A stretch of 64,000 bases of DNA from Omphiscola glabra. Lineage: Eukaryota; Mollusca; Gastropoda; Lymnaeidae. A model generated the notes under the pieces. It saw only the letters and a program-made list of their open reading frames with translations. It was not told the DNA's origin and did not search any database. How positions within the stretch are numbered: position 1 is the stretch's first letter; every line of letters begins with the position of its first letter. The DNA lies in contig OZ024809.1 in assembly GCA_964017045.1 (NCBI GenBank), positions 12,158,307 through 12,222,306 on the forward strand, read 5' to 3'. Position numbers and translations under genes: made by a program. Of the stretch, positions 1 through 12,100 are shown piece by piece.

Positions 1-465
1 GAAATTGTTAATGATAAAATTTTCAGTCGCTTTCAAGACATTTGAAGAGCTTAAAATTTTAGCGTTTTGGTAAATGTCGCCCAAGTGTTCTGTAGATAAC
101 ATACTGACGACAAACTTCTCGCATTCGTCGACCAAAAATTCAACCTGGAGCTGGTTGGCTGCGTGCCAGACGTCAAAGACGTTCTTGTCCGTGATGACGT
201 CAGCACCGGTGTACACAACATCCAGGATCAGTTGGAATGTAGCGCTGGTCATCCCCCCTATCGTGACGCTATTGACTTCCGTTTCTTTCATGCCAGATCG
301 GAAGAGGCCAGCGAAAAACCCAGAACATGCCTCGAGGACGAAGCGAAAACAACTGAATTGCGTACCTCCCACTACTACAGTAAAGTCGCGACCTTCTTGA
401 TTTTCTTGCCAAAACTTTTTAACACACTCCGCCAGGCCGTAAACAAACTCCTTTTTCGGATCCAT
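1..465 (-). CDS. BTB-BACK (kelch-like) protein, N-terminal part, cut by window edge
   Basis: Reading the minus strand from the ATG at 465 gives 155 codons open to base 1 with no stop. The product begins MDPKKEFVYG and has a BTB/POZ core: GRDFTVVVGG near residues 27-36, then FVLEACSGFFAGLFRSGMKE, the FxxxL(D)xxYTG signature (FQLILDVVYTGADVI), and the start of a BACK region (ECEKFVVSM to NFIINNF). BTB-BACK proteins normally dimerise and bind cullin-3 as E3 ligase adaptors; the kelch part would lie outside the window. A good splice acceptor (TTGTTTTCAG, exon start at 474) lies 9 bases upstream of the ATG, so a 5' UTR intron is likely. The same design is seen in the complete relative at 15748-17796 on the same strand, so the two are probably dispersed paralogues. 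Identity as BTB-BACK is firm; the subfamily is not. Confidence 0.85.
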   Translation of the reverse strand, partial: MDPKKEFVYGLAECVKKFWQENQEGRDFTVVVGGTQFSCFRFVLEACSGFFAGLFRSGMKETEVNSVTIGGMTSATFQLILDVVYTGADVITDKNVFDVWHAANQLQVEFLVDECEKFVVSMLSTEHLGDIYQNAKILSSSNVLKATENFIINNF

Positions 466-473
466 TCTGTTGA

Positions 474-650
474 TCTGAAAACAAAAAGGAACTCAAGTTA
501 CAGCTTATTTTTTATTTTAATGTAACAATCTTTAAATGGGAGATTTAGAAAGAAAATATGACATTTGTTTTTCCTTATGTAAAATAGAAACGTTCTCTCA
601 AAAACCTGAAATTCCTGTTGAAGAAAAAGTTCTTATTCTAATGTTACATA
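474..650. other. Upstream flank and 5' intron of the partial BTB gene
   Basis: AT-rich sequence following the acceptor at 475-477 (minus strand). No promoter element or second exon could be identified. Confidence 0.4.
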
Positions 651-651
651 A

Positions 652-760
652 CAGGTATGTTCCAGGTATGTGCCAGGTATGTTCCAGGCATGTTCCCGGT
701 ATGTTCCAGGTATGTGCCAGGTATGTTCCAGGTATGTTGCCCGGTATGTTCCCGGCATAT
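652..760. repeat. 11-bp minisatellite, unit CCAGGTATGTT
   Basis: About ten copies of an 11-mer with small variants (gtatgtgcc, gcatgttcc, gtatgttgcc). Each unit contains CAGGTATGT, a near-perfect metazoan splice donor in plus orientation. No exon was recognised beside it. Confidence 0.9.
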
Positions 761-765
761 TTAAA

Positions 766-1860
766 TGCTGTTGCTTTGTTGCTGAATGGCACACTTTTTA
801 AGCCAATTTTTTAATTCACTTCCGTTTTATTTCAAAAATGTTTGAAGATCCTTAGATTTTTGTTTGTTACAAAATAAAACACTATACACAACTCATTTGA
901 GTTTACCCAAAAACCAATTCATGTAAACAAAGGATAATATATTGGTATAATAAGTAATTACTAATTACCCTCAATTCTCTTTCAACAGTTCTCTGCAAAT
1001 GCCAAAAAAAATCGGAAATCCACAAAATCTATTTAAGTTTGGATTCCCGGAACTTAACTCAGGCTACATCTAAAAACAGAATTCCGTTTTATTTTCATAA
1101 GTCACTGCTTTTTGATAAACTAATTATGTTTTTTAGTTGCTTATTAGATACTAGAAGGTATGACTTGATGTTACCAGGGGAATAATAAACGGTACTCCTC
1201 GCTACTTTCTACCTGCTATTGCAAAGTCTCAGCATCTATCATTCAAATTATTGTGTATATTATTAAATCCGGCTTAGGTGGGTTGAATCAAAAATAATTA
1301 AATTAAAAAAGTACAATATTTGACAGCTTTGAAATGTATTTTCAGGAAATAGCTAATCAGACTTTACTGGGGGTTTTTCTTTAAAAAGAAGTATCTACTT
1401 ATTTATGTATACGTTTCTAATATCATTTAGTTATGAGAAATATTTATGTGCTACACAATAAAAGCCTAACCTATCCCCTTTTCGTATCTCTAAACTACTA
1501 AAAAAAAAATAAAAAAAATAAGAAGCAAAAAAAATTTTTTTTTAAATAATAAAAATTAAAACAATTTCTGTGCATTTACAACAAAAACTCTATAAATATC
1601 TTTCTAAATTTCTTTAACATCAACGGAATTTGATACATTCGTATATTCCTTAGAAAAATATAACCAAACATTTTGCCTCGATTCTCTACCTTATTATCGG
1701 AAAATCGGCAAAAACTAAATTCTTATTTCTAAAGAAAAACCTTTTCATCAATTTTCACATTAGTAGCAGCCTTGAATTTAAAAAAAAAAATTATTTTATA
1801 TTATTATTTTACAATAATATTACTTATAAGATGAAATGCCACTATGAACATCTGGGATGA
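766..1860. other. AT-rich non-coding sequence
   Basis: Only short poly(A)/poly(T) runs and AT-rich sequence are seen. No gene, RNA or transposon border was recognised. Confidence 0.6.
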
Positions 1861-1863
1861 TTT

Positions 1864-2316
1864 GCAAGGTTGCGCCATTAGGGCAGTTTGCCCCCCCCCC
1901 CCCACCGTAGGTGTGGGAGGCAATTAGGCAAGGTTGCGCCATTACGGGACTTTGCCCCCCGATGAGGGTGGGAGGCAATTAGGCAAGGTTGCGCCATTAG
2001 GGGACTTTGCGCCCCATGAAGGTGGGAGGAAATTAGGCAAGGTTGCGCCATTAAGGGACTTTGCCCCCATGAGTGTGGGAGGAAATTAGGCAAGGTTGCG
2101 CTTATGGGACTTTACCCCCCATAGGGGTGGGAGGCAATTAGGCAAGGTTGCGCTTATGGGACTTTACCCCCCATAGGGGTGGGAGGCAATTAGGCAAGGT
2201 TGCGCCATTAGGGGACTTCACCCCATGGGGGGTGGGAGGCAATTAGGAAAGGTTGCGCCATTAGGGGAGTTTTCCCCCATGGGGGTGGGAGGCAATTAGG
2301 CAAGGGTGCGCCACTG
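1864..2316. repeat. ~54-bp minisatellite (GGCAATTAGGCAAGGTTGCG)
   Basis: About eight imperfect copies of a unit with the core CAATTAGGCAAGGTTGCGCC followed by a G/C-run segment (ACTTTGCCCCCC...GGTGGGAG). Copies vary mostly in poly-C length. Confidence 0.9.
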
Positions 2317-2319
2317 ACT

Positions 2320-3490
2320 CAATTACTAATGATGGTTTTAAGTTTACTCTTTGGTGCAAGATAGTAGGGCCGTGAAAGGGGGTGGGGTGGGGTTAGAAGA
2401 GTCATCACCTATTTCTAGAACCTATTCCCATAAATACCCCCCCCCCCCCCCCAAGCCAACTTTTTTTCTCTTTCAAACATAGCGTAAACCATGCAAAACT
2501 AATTTTTAAGTTTCACAGTGTACAGAACAATCAAATATCAGAAATAAATATTGCGATATCATTCACAATATTATTTTTAAAACAACTGCACTGTTTTAAA
2601 TGTTCAAAGTAACCTCATATCTTGTGTCACGTACTTTTAATAGCGATTAATTGAAAACAAATTTTTTAAAATTGTATCCGGAAATTAATACGAAACAAAT
2701 TTAATATATACAATATGGAACAGAGATTTTTTTTCTTCTCTTTGTCCTATGCAAAATTGAACGACTGTAAAGCCAACAAAATTAAACTTCTGTTCACGCT
2801 AAATTAATGTGAAACCAATTTGTATTTACAATATTTAACATAATTTGTTCCCTTCATTATCTTACAAGTAATTTAATGACTTTAAACCAGCCCAATGCAT
2901 CTGATACAACATCAACTAATGTGCTCTTCAAAATGTATCTGATACAGTATCATCTGGTGTTCTCCTCATGTTAAAAATAAACTATATTATGTTGATCTAC
3001 GCTTTACATTATTTATAATCTGAAAAGCAAATCAAATTCAGAACACTAATTCCAATATCAATAAAATTACAGGACTCGTGACTCCACATGTTGGTTTTTT
3101 TTCTCTTCCCATAACAGCTATGGTGTGCCAACATCTATATATAACTTTTGATACTCACTCAGTGTGAAGTACTGTGCAAGTTACGTTTCCATTAGATATT
3201 TCCGTTTCATACCACAGCAAAATATGTTAAACTTTTGCTTAGCGGGAGGGCAGGGTTTTGAGAAAATACTCTGATGGGTCCAAATGAATTAAAAAAAAAA
3301 AGATAAATTCTCATTTTCTATGATATATGCCGGTCTTGAAAAGATAGGCCAACAGACTGTCCTACGACAATACCTGCTGACCTTTAAACAAAGACAATCC
3401 TCAGACGATCTTACAGACAGTGCTACACAATACCGGTAGCTCTTTATTGATTAACGTAATAGTCGCCTAATCGTAAATAATTTTTTTACT
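2320..3490. other. AT-rich non-coding sequence
   Basis: A poly(C) run near 2439-2452 and AT-rich sequence. Nothing else recognised. Confidence 0.55.
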
Positions 3491-3640
3491 CGTTCACACG
3501 TCACGCATGAGAGCCTTTCACCCCCCACCCCCACTTCCCAGTACTATTAACATAAAACATGTGGCGTTGGGGGGAGTGTGGTTTTGGAAAGGAAGCAGGA
3601 CACACCAGAAGCAAAATATGTATTAGAGAAAAAGAGAGAA
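3490..3640. repeat. Dispersed repeat, copy 1 (relative at 28074-28220)
   Basis: Shares ACGTCACGCATG, then GAAAGGAAGCAGGACACACC with the segment at 28074-28220, which has GAAAAGAAAGCAGGGCACACC. Each copy lies beside a minisatellite. It supplies the apparent N-terminus of an open frame at 3559-4452, which argues against that frame being a gene. Confidence 0.6.
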
Positions 3641-3756
3641 GGTTAAAAAAAGCTAAAAATATTCATACAACTGCACATTACCAGGGAACTCAAACAAAGC
3701 GAAAACCGCACCATTTTACAATAATGTTACCCCCACCAGGCCAGCTCATTGTAACT

Positions 3757-4483
3757 ACACCCTATACATACCGGCCAGCCACACCATATACATTAGCCAC
3801 AACATATACATACCGGTCAGTCACGCCATATTTATACCGGTCAGTCACACCATATACATTAGCAACACCATATACATACCGGCCAGTCACACCATATAAA
3901 TTAGGCACACCATATACATACCACCCAGTCACACAATATACATTAGCCACACCATATACATACCGGCCAGTCACACCATATACATACCGACCAGTCACAC
4001 CATATACATACCGGCCAGCCACACCATATATATTAACCACAACATACATACCAGTCAGTCACACCATATACATTAGCCACAACATATACATACCGCCAGT
4101 CACACCATATACAAACCGACCAGTCACACCATATACATTAGCCACAACATATACATACCGGCCAGTCACACCATATACATACCGGCCAGTCACACAATAT
4201 AAATTAGCTACACCATACACATACCAGCCAGTCACACCTTATACGTACCGGCCAGTCACACCATATACGTACCAGCCAGTCACACCATATACAAACCGAC
4301 CAGCCACACCATATACATTAGCCACAACATATACATACAGGTCAGTCACACCGTATACTTCAGCCACAACATATACATACCGGCCAGTCAAACATTATAC
4401 TTACCGGCCAGTCACACCATATTCATACCGGCCAGTCACACCATATACATAAAAGGCAGTCACACCTAATACATTGGCCACAC
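3757..4483. repeat. 18/24-bp minisatellite open in both strands
   Basis: Interleaved units of 24 bp (acaccatatacataccggcc plus agtc) and 18 bp (acaccatatacattagcc). Because units are multiples of 3 both strands stay open; the plus strand would read TPYTYRPV/TPYTLA repeats. No signal peptide, splice context or conserved domain supports translation. Confidence 0.9.
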
Positions 4484-4639
4484 CATTTGAAAGGACCGTT
4501 AGCCACTTTAATATAGCCGCTGTTTAACCAAACTATAGTTACACAAAATGGTAACTATGAGCAACCCCCAACCCCCAAAGCCCGCTTGACAAGTCAAATG
4601 ATTTATTTCTATTATCTGAGTTTGCTGCATTTATTGACC

Positions 4640-4925
4640 AACCAGCAGCATCCTATGTTGTTAAGACGGTCCTGCCAACCAACTGCCTCCTATGTTGTTA
4701 AGACGGCCCTGCCAACCAACTGCCTCCTATGACGGCCCTGCCAACAAACTGCCTCCTATGTTGTTAAGACGGTCCTGCCAACCAACTGCCTCCTATGTTG
4801 TTAAGACATCCTGCCAACCAACTGCCTCCTAAGACGGCCCTGCCAACCAGCTGCCTCCTATGACGGCCCTGCCAACCAACTGCCTCCTATGTTGTTAAGA
4901 CGGTCCTGCCAACCAGCTGCCTCCT
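4640..4925. repeat. ~38-bp minisatellite (CCAACCAACTGCCTCCTATG)
   Basis: About seven copies, some lacking the TTGTTAAGACGGTC half, so long and short units alternate. Confidence 0.85.
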
Positions 4926-5462
4926 CCACTAGACCGTAACTCTGTTAACATCATAGCTATGAAAGGGACATAATCCTCTTAACATTTTTAAAGTCACAAA
5001 CAATGTTCGTGTGTCGTCTGCCGACGTCAATACCGCAGCCGAGAGCGTTTAGCCCAGGCATGTATCGTATCGGCCTTTGAATTGGAGCATGGGGCATCCG
5101 AGGAAAACGGGGTCAACACTACCATAACCCTTTTGTTGTTGTTGTTGTTTTTCTGATCACATAAAATGATTTCAGAGAAATGATCGTGACTGTGACCCTT
5201 CTCTTTCCGTCTGTTACCATCAATGTTAGGAAACGTAAGATTGGCATTAAATAGCACTACACGAGGGCTTTACAGCATTCAACAGCTTTAACAAGAACAG
5301 CATTCAACTGCTTTAATAAGTACAGCTCCCCCGGGGCTCTGACTGGCAAGTCTGTAGTGGCTTGCTGACCCACGAGGCGCTGCCACCGACCCCCTAGGCG
5401 TTACCCAGGGAACAAAACCACCATTGCGTGTGCCTGCGTGGGCAGACAAAGGCCTTTCAAGG

Positions 5463-5670
5463 ATTTATTGCTATTGACACAATCTTGTTGTTATTGACAC
5501 AAACATGTTGCTATTGACACAATCTTGTTGTTATTGACACAATCTTGTAGCTCATGACACAATCTTGTTGCTATTGCCACATTCTTGTTGCTATTAACAC
5601 AATCTTTTTTGGTATTGACACACTCTTGTTGCTATTGACACAGTCTTGTCACGAATGACACAATCTTATT
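5463..5670. repeat. ~21-bp minisatellite (ATTGACACAATCTTGTTGCT)
   Basis: About ten imperfect tandem copies ending 30 bp before a SPIN-like hAT element. Confidence 0.85.
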
Positions 5671-5708
5671 ATTAACACCGTTCAACGCTGTAAACTTATT
5701 CAGTAAGA

Positions 5709-5896
5709 CAGCGGTTCTCAACCTTCCTATTGTCGCGACCCTTTAATACAGTTGTGGCGACACCCAACCGCAAAATTATTTTCGTTGCTACTTTATAACT
5801 GTAGAGTATCTGTGTTTTCCGATGGTGTTAGGCGACCCCTGGAAATGGGTCATTAGACCCCCAAAGGGGTCGCGACCCACAGGTTGACAACCGCTG
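5709..5896 (+). mobile_element. SPIN-like non-autonomous hAT transposon, copy 1
   Basis: A 188-bp element bounded by CAGCGGTTCTCAACC and its inverted form (ggttgacaaccgctg). It is flanked by a perfect 8-bp target-site duplication, CAGTAAGA at 5701-5708 and 5897-5904. The interior has the GGGTCGCGACC palindrome and the TAATACAGTT and CATAACTGTA-type blocks that I recall from the SPIN family. There is no transposase, so it depended on a full-length relative. Confidence 0.85.
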
Positions 5897-6020
5897 CAGT
5901 AAGAGAACAACGTCTCCATGTATGTTAACCCCACATTTTTATAGCTGAAATTTAAGAGCCCATATTTTTATTATTTTTAATTAATCTTCTTGTGTTCCAT
6001 GCGCTTTTAAACATTAGATT

Positions 6021-6360
6021 TATATCACCAACTATTTCACCAACTATTTCACCAACTATTTCACCAACTATTTCACCAACTGTTTCACCAACTATTTCAC
6101 CAACTGTTTCACCAACTATTTCACCAACTGTTTCACCAACTATTTCACCACCTGTTTCACCAACTATTTCACCAACTATTTCACCAACTATTTCACCAAC
6201 TATTTCACCAACTGTTTCACCAACTATTTCACCAACTGTTTCACCAACTATTTCACCAACTGTTTCACCAACTATTTCACCACCTGTTTCACCAACTATT
6301 TCACCAACTATTTCACCAACTATTTCACCAACTATTTCACCAACTATTTCACCAACTCTT
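6021..6360. repeat. 12-bp minisatellite (ATTTCACCAACT)
   Basis: About 28 copies alternating aTTTcacc and gTTTcacc, encoding ISPT/VSPT in an open plus-strand frame. Low-complexity repeat with no gene context. Confidence 0.92.
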
Positions 6361-6512
6361 TATATGTATGTATATGTTCCGCACCAAACGCAATTGTGAT
6401 AAAAAAAAAAATTTAAACTCGCTTAGCGCGATTATCGTGAATTGTATTTCATGTAATCAGTCTCATAATATATTCCCCCTTGAAAAATAGGACAAGCAGT
6501 CGTTGTTGCGTT

Positions 6513-6575
6513 TTTTTTTTTTTTTTTTTCTTTTTTTTGGGTGGGGGCGCGTGGGGAGGGGTGGTGGTGTTTGGG
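6513..6575. repeat. Poly(T)/G-rich tract
   Basis: A ~27-base T run followed by a G-rich stretch. Simple sequence only. Confidence 0.8.
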
Positions 6576-6725
6576 GTTTGGGCTGAAAATTTGAAGAATA
6601 TTTCGTCACCGTCAAGAAGTCTGTGTGCCAAGTTTCAGCTCGTTAGGTTTACGGGAATTCGGCCAATCAGCAGTCCAAAAAGATTTTGCCTCCAAACGCA
6701 CAAAAGCGAAGTTAGTATAAAGGAT

Positions 6726-7254
6726 TTTAAAATACGTCAAAATAGCTTAAAATACGTCAAAATAGCTTAAAATACGTCAAAATAGCTTAAAATACGTCAA
6801 AATAGCTTAAAATACGTCAAAATAGCTTAAAATACGTCAAAATAGCTTAAAATACGTCAAAATAGCTTAAAATACGTCAAAATAGCTTAAAATACGTCAA
6901 AATAGCTTAAAATACGTCAAAATAGCTTAAAATACGTCAAAATAGCTTAAAATACGTCAAAATAGCTTAAAATACGTCAAAATAGCTTAAAATACGTCAA
7001 AATAGCTTAAAATACGTCAAAATAGCTTAAAATACGTCAAAATAGCTTAAAATACGTCAAAATAGCTTAAAATACGTCAAAATAGCTTAAAATACGTCAA
7101 AATAGCTTAAAATACGTCAAAATAGCTTAAAATACGTCAAAATAGCTTAAAATACGTCAAAATAGCTTAAAATCTGTCAAAATAGCTAACATACGTCAAA
7201 ATAGCTTAAAATACGTCAAAATAGCTTAAAATACGTCAAAATAGCTTAAAATAC
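6726..7254. repeat. 20-bp minisatellite, about 26 near-identical copies
   Basis: Unit AAAATACGTCAAAATAGCTT repeated with only one or two variant copies (aatctgtc near 7170, catacgtc near 7190). The near-identity implies recent amplification or homogenisation, unlike most arrays here. The unit contains ACGTCA, a CRE-like half site. Confidence 0.95.
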
Positions 7255-7255
7255 G

Positions 7256-7794
7256 TTTTTACAAAAACCTTATCAGAAATACGTTTTGTTGATGCAAGGA
7301 AGGCCAACTCTTAAAAAAGTAATGTACGTAATTACCCTCTTCCTCTTTTAATTTTTTCAACAAAAAAAACATAACAACCCGTTGACAACAAAGTGTTTAC
7401 GGCCAGGTCGTTTGAAGCCGATCTGATGGAGTTTCCACATCATTGATCGGCTTAAGCTAATTTGTTATCGTTACCACCCCGCTTTACGCGTAACAGAGCG
7501 CGGAGAGCTGTAACGCGCAATTTTGAGGACCCAATTCAGTCTCATTTTAATAGGGTTATGTGAAATGGATGTCTCGCTTTCGCCGGGAGTCGAAGGTGCC
7601 AGATTTGAATGCGATGTTGCAATCGTGACTAACAGCCGAGGCCAAGACCTTATAAAAAGCAAATTCTCCGTGGGGAAAAATCGCCAAGTCAAAAGTTTTT
7701 GGCAGTCCGCAAGTCACACCTGAATCGGGACTTTTCATATTTTTAAAAAAAAAAAAAGAAAGAAAAATGGTAACTTTTAAGTTTAAGTTTATTT
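7256..7794. other. Non-coding interval between two arrays
   Basis: Overlapping short frames on both strands near 7470-7720 lack any recognisable domain or splice support. Nothing else seen. Confidence 0.5.
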
Positions 7795-7795
7795 T

Positions 7796-8672
7796 TGTTA
7801 CACTGTGAAAAGAGCAGATATCTGTGTTACACTGTGAAATGTCCATATATTTTAATTATGCTGTGAAATAGCCATATATTTGTATTATACTGTGAAGTGT
7901 CCATATATTTTTATTATACTGTGAAATAGCCATATATTTGTATTATACTGTGAAGTGTCCATATTTTTTATTATACTGTGAAATAGCCATATATTTGTAT
8001 TATACTGTGAAATGTCCATATATTTTTTAAAATTACACTGTGAAATGTTCATATATTTTTTTTTATTATTCTGTGACATGTCGATATATTTAAATTACAC
8101 CGTGAAATATCCATATATTTGTATTATACTGTGAAATGTCCATATATTTCTAAATTACACCGTGAAATGTCCATATATTTTTTAATTACACTGTGAAAGG
8201 TCCATATATTTTTATTATACTGTGAAATGTCCATATATTTTAATTACACTGTGAACTGTCCATATATTTTTATTATACTGTGAAATGTCCATATATTTAA
8301 ATTACACTGTGAACTGTCCATATATTTATATTATACTGTGAAATGTCCATATATTTTATTATACTGTGAAATGTCCATATATTTCTAAATTACACCGTTA
8401 AATGTCCATATATTTTTTAATTACACTGTGAAATGTCCATATATTTTTATTATAGTGTGAAATGTCCATATATTTAAATTATACTGTGAAATGTCCATAT
8501 ATTTTTATTATACTGTGAAATAGCCATATATTTGTATTATACTGTGAAATGTCCATATATTTTTTAAAATTACACTGTGAAATGTTCATATTTTTTTTTT
8601 ATTATTCTGTGACATGTCCATATATTTAAATTACACTGTGAACTGTCCATATATTTTGATTACACTGTGAAA
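7796..8672. repeat. ~29-bp minisatellite (TGTGAAATGTCCATATATTT)
   Basis: About 29 imperfect copies, with variant pairs (aaatgtcc/aaatagcc) recurring in higher-order blocks. Confidence 0.92.
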
Positions 8673-8861
8673 TGTGCGGATTTGATTGTTTGTTAGTTTA
8701 ATGATGCCACCCGTCAGTCTTTAAACGAAAATCATTATCTTTTTTTTTTAAAATGTTTTTTAAAGATATATGTTAGTTTTGTGCAAGCGTTAGAACACAT
8801 GAAACAATAACCACCAGTAAATATCGTAAACTAGACTATTGCATCCACTAAATGTTTAGTA

Positions 8862-9091
8862 TTCTATCATTGTACATCCATAATCTGTCAATGTACATCC
8901 ATAATCTGTCATTGTACATCCATAATCTGTCCTTGTACATCCACAATCTGCAATTGTACATCCATAATCTGTCATTGTACATCCATGATCTGTCATTGTA
9001 CAACCATGATCTGTCATTGTACATCCATGATCTGTCAGTGTACATCCATATTCTGTCAGTGTACATCCATATTCTGTCATTGTACATCCAC
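8862..9091. repeat. 21-bp minisatellite abutting the first coding exon of the secreted Cys-rich gene
   Basis: Ten to eleven copies of CATTGTACATCCATAATCTGT. The last copy runs into TGTACATCCACAG and the ATG at 9094 follows directly, so the array is 5' UTR or promoter-proximal. Being 21 bp it is open on both strands. Confidence 0.9.
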
Positions 9092-9093
9092 AG

Positions 9094-9169
9094 ATGCTCC
9101 AACTACTAACGGTTTTCGCTGCTTTCTTATCCACAATTGAAACGGCCTCCATTGTGAAACGGGCCCCGG
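9094..9169 (+). CDS. Exon 1 of secreted Cys-rich gene (signal peptide)
   Basis: Encodes 25 residues plus one base. It ends at a consensus donor G|GTAAGT at 9170, phase 1. The bases CAG just before the ATG could be an acceptor for a 5' UTR intron. Confidence 0.75.
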
Positions 9170-12100
9170 GTAAGTCAAGGATAATCACCCCCCCCCCCCC
9201 CGGCTTGCTGCATGGGTCATAATAATATAAACTATATTGTAGTGGTTCTCAATTAAGCGATGAAATGTTGAAAACAAAATATGATTATTTTTTTTTTAAG
9301 TGGATTTATATGGCGCTACTTAGCTCGTGTCGTGCTCTATCATTATTCATTGGTACGAGTATGTGTGACGTCATATACTATAGCATAGAAGCGGCCAAAA
9401 AGGCTGTTCAAGGTATCTCTTATATATAGATTACTCTTCTGGTATGACTAGTGGGCTGCTTCCTAATTTACTGCTTCCATTTCCGGTTCCTTTCTATTCA
9501 GCGAATTTGGGATTGTGGGTATACTATAAATAATTCTATATGTCTGAAAGAAACTGTGGTTCAATCGTGAGTTCAATAGCGCGCACAATATAATTCCCGA
9601 TAACTACGCTAAATGATATATTTTTTACAAAACGCAACTGTGTTTGGCGTGTAAATATTTTCTTTTCGGAAAATGAAATCGTCTCAGTGTAAGAAGGGTG
9701 TAAAAAAATATTCGGTTTAAAAGTGGTTGGGACATAAAAATATTTAATATAATTCAGGGGATTGAAATAAAAAATGTGCAGTGACGTATCATTGGGGGTG
9801 GGGGGGGGGGGGTAGATTGAGTTCATGTTTTGTCAGGTAACTTTAGTAGATGGGAAGTTCACGCATTGCTGCCGCCAATGTTTGGCAGGGCCATATCTAG
9901 TACTTCTATGCAAAAACTGCCAAGTCACTTTCTTTAAAAATAAATGAGTTATCTATCTTGGCTGGTTAATTGCGTGCCAATCTACATGTGATTTTAATGA
10001 TACAAAAGCTTTATGTAAGTCTAAAATTCACCATTTAAAAATATATAAACGCTATATTCGCTATATAAACTAATTTACAAAAACTCAATTTTCTCTGAAT
10101 CAAAAAGAAGTTACTTAGCAGGCTTTGCAATTGGACTCGTCATATAGCACGTAACGTGTATTGATAGGTGTATAATGATCTGTGATGCTTTAGGTAAATT
10201 TCACACCACCATAGCACGCCGGAGAGAAAGAATCATTTTGACGTAATATTTAGACCATACAAAATTACCGAACGAGATCATTCAATGAATTGCGTGATAT
10301 ACTTTACAGACAAACGTCAAGCAAAACTCCATCGAGATGAGTGACGTCCTGTATTAATACATCGGAATTCAAAGTCGATTATTTGTTAAGTTGTACTATT
10401 TCAGGTGATCGCTGTGTGACTGTTTGATTTAGTATTTCAGGTGATTGCTATTTGACTATTTGATTTAGTATTTCAGGTGATTGCTATGTGACTGTTTGAT
10501 TTAGTATTTCAGGTGATTGCTATTTGACTATTTGATTTAGTATTTCAGGTGATTGCTATGTGACTGTTTGATTTAGTATTTCAGGTTATTGCTATGTGAC
10601 TGATTTAGTATTTCAGGTGATTGCTATGTGACTGTTTGATGTAGTATTTCAGGTGATTGCTATGTGACTGTTTGATTTACTATTTCGGGTGATTGCTTTG
10701 TTGAATGGTTTATTGTATTATTGCAGGTGATTGCTATGTGAACGGTTACACGTTCAAAGATGGACAGCCCTTTAAAATTCCAGGCTTTCCATTCTGCATT
10801 GAATACTTTTGTAAAAGTGGACAGTTCAGTTTAACTAAAGAAGGTAAGACAAAGAAGGGTGAGCGATGAAGTCAATGATAAGTTGATGATGGGTAAAAGA
10901 TAAGGTGAAGATGTGTCAAAGATAAGGTGATGATTGGTCAAAGATAAGGTGAATATGTGTCAACGATAAGGTGAAGATGTGTCAAAGATAAGGTGATGAT
11001 AGGTCAAAGATAAGGTGAAGGTGTGTCAAAGATAAGGTGAAGGTGTGTCAAAGATAAGGTGATGATGGGTCAAAGATGAAATCAGCTAACTTAAAGATGG
11101 GGGTACAGGGGTAAACGATGTTGGCTTTGTACTAAGTAGGGGGTCACCCTGTGGAGTCTAATGATGTTAACGACGAGAGGAAAGTTTGTAAACCATCAGG
11201 TATGTATGCATACAGGTATATGTGGACCATGGGAAAGATGCATTAATAAGTAAAACCACGGTATCTATATATATCTACATCTCTATAGATATGTAAAATA
11301 CACTGAATAGGTGTATGTGTAAGCCATGAGTAAGCGTGAGTTAATCACGGGATAGATCTATTTAAGCTATAAGATATATATGTTTAATCCATGAGATCAA
11401 TATATTTAAGCTATAAAAAATAGCTCTATTACCTGTGAACAGTGCCTTATGCCATAACGCTGTGAACAATGCCTTATGCCATAACACTGTGAACAGTGCC
11501 TGTTTGACACAACGCCTTGTCTATACTCACCAGGCTGTGGAACGGACAACAACACCGTGTGCCACAACGTCAACTCCACGTGGGTCAAGCAATGCAGAAC
11601 TTGGACCTGCTCCAAGTCATTCAAAGATGGCTACACATATTACTCAACGTCAGTCATCGCTACAAGTAAGTCAAAGGCTCTTTGGGTGAAGTGGGGGTGG
11701 GGGAGCTGGTCTGATAATGAGGCTGGACTAGCCTTTGGGTGAGGCTGGCTGCTCGGTGAATGAGGCTGGGCAATTCTATGAATGAGACAGTGCTAACATA
11801 TTGGTGTGTCTTGGCTACTCTGTTACTTAATGGAAATGAGTGAAACAAGAAAAAGGGGGGAAAACGAAAAAAAAGAGCGCAACAAAGCAACGAACGTGTC
11901 GGCATGAAGCCTTCATCAGCGAACAACCAACAGTAAAACCAGAATTAAATTTAAAAATAACAATTAGCTGAAATGTTGCATCCGAGAGGAATCTGTAAAT
12001 TAAGCTTGTCTAGCCTTGACACGAGCGTGGTCTACTGTGTACTTGATGCTTCATGGAGAACTTGTAGGCTAGGCTGGGCTACTGTGTAAATTAAACCTGG

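Noticed and set aside
3559..4452. 297-codon open frame with TPYTYRPV repeats
   Set aside because: It is an 18/24-bp minisatellite fused to a dispersed repeat (copy at 28074-28220). Both strands are open because the units are multiples of three.
6726..7254. CRISPR-like regular repeats
   Set aside because: Units are contiguous with no variable spacers, in a eukaryotic context. The same applies to all other arrays here.
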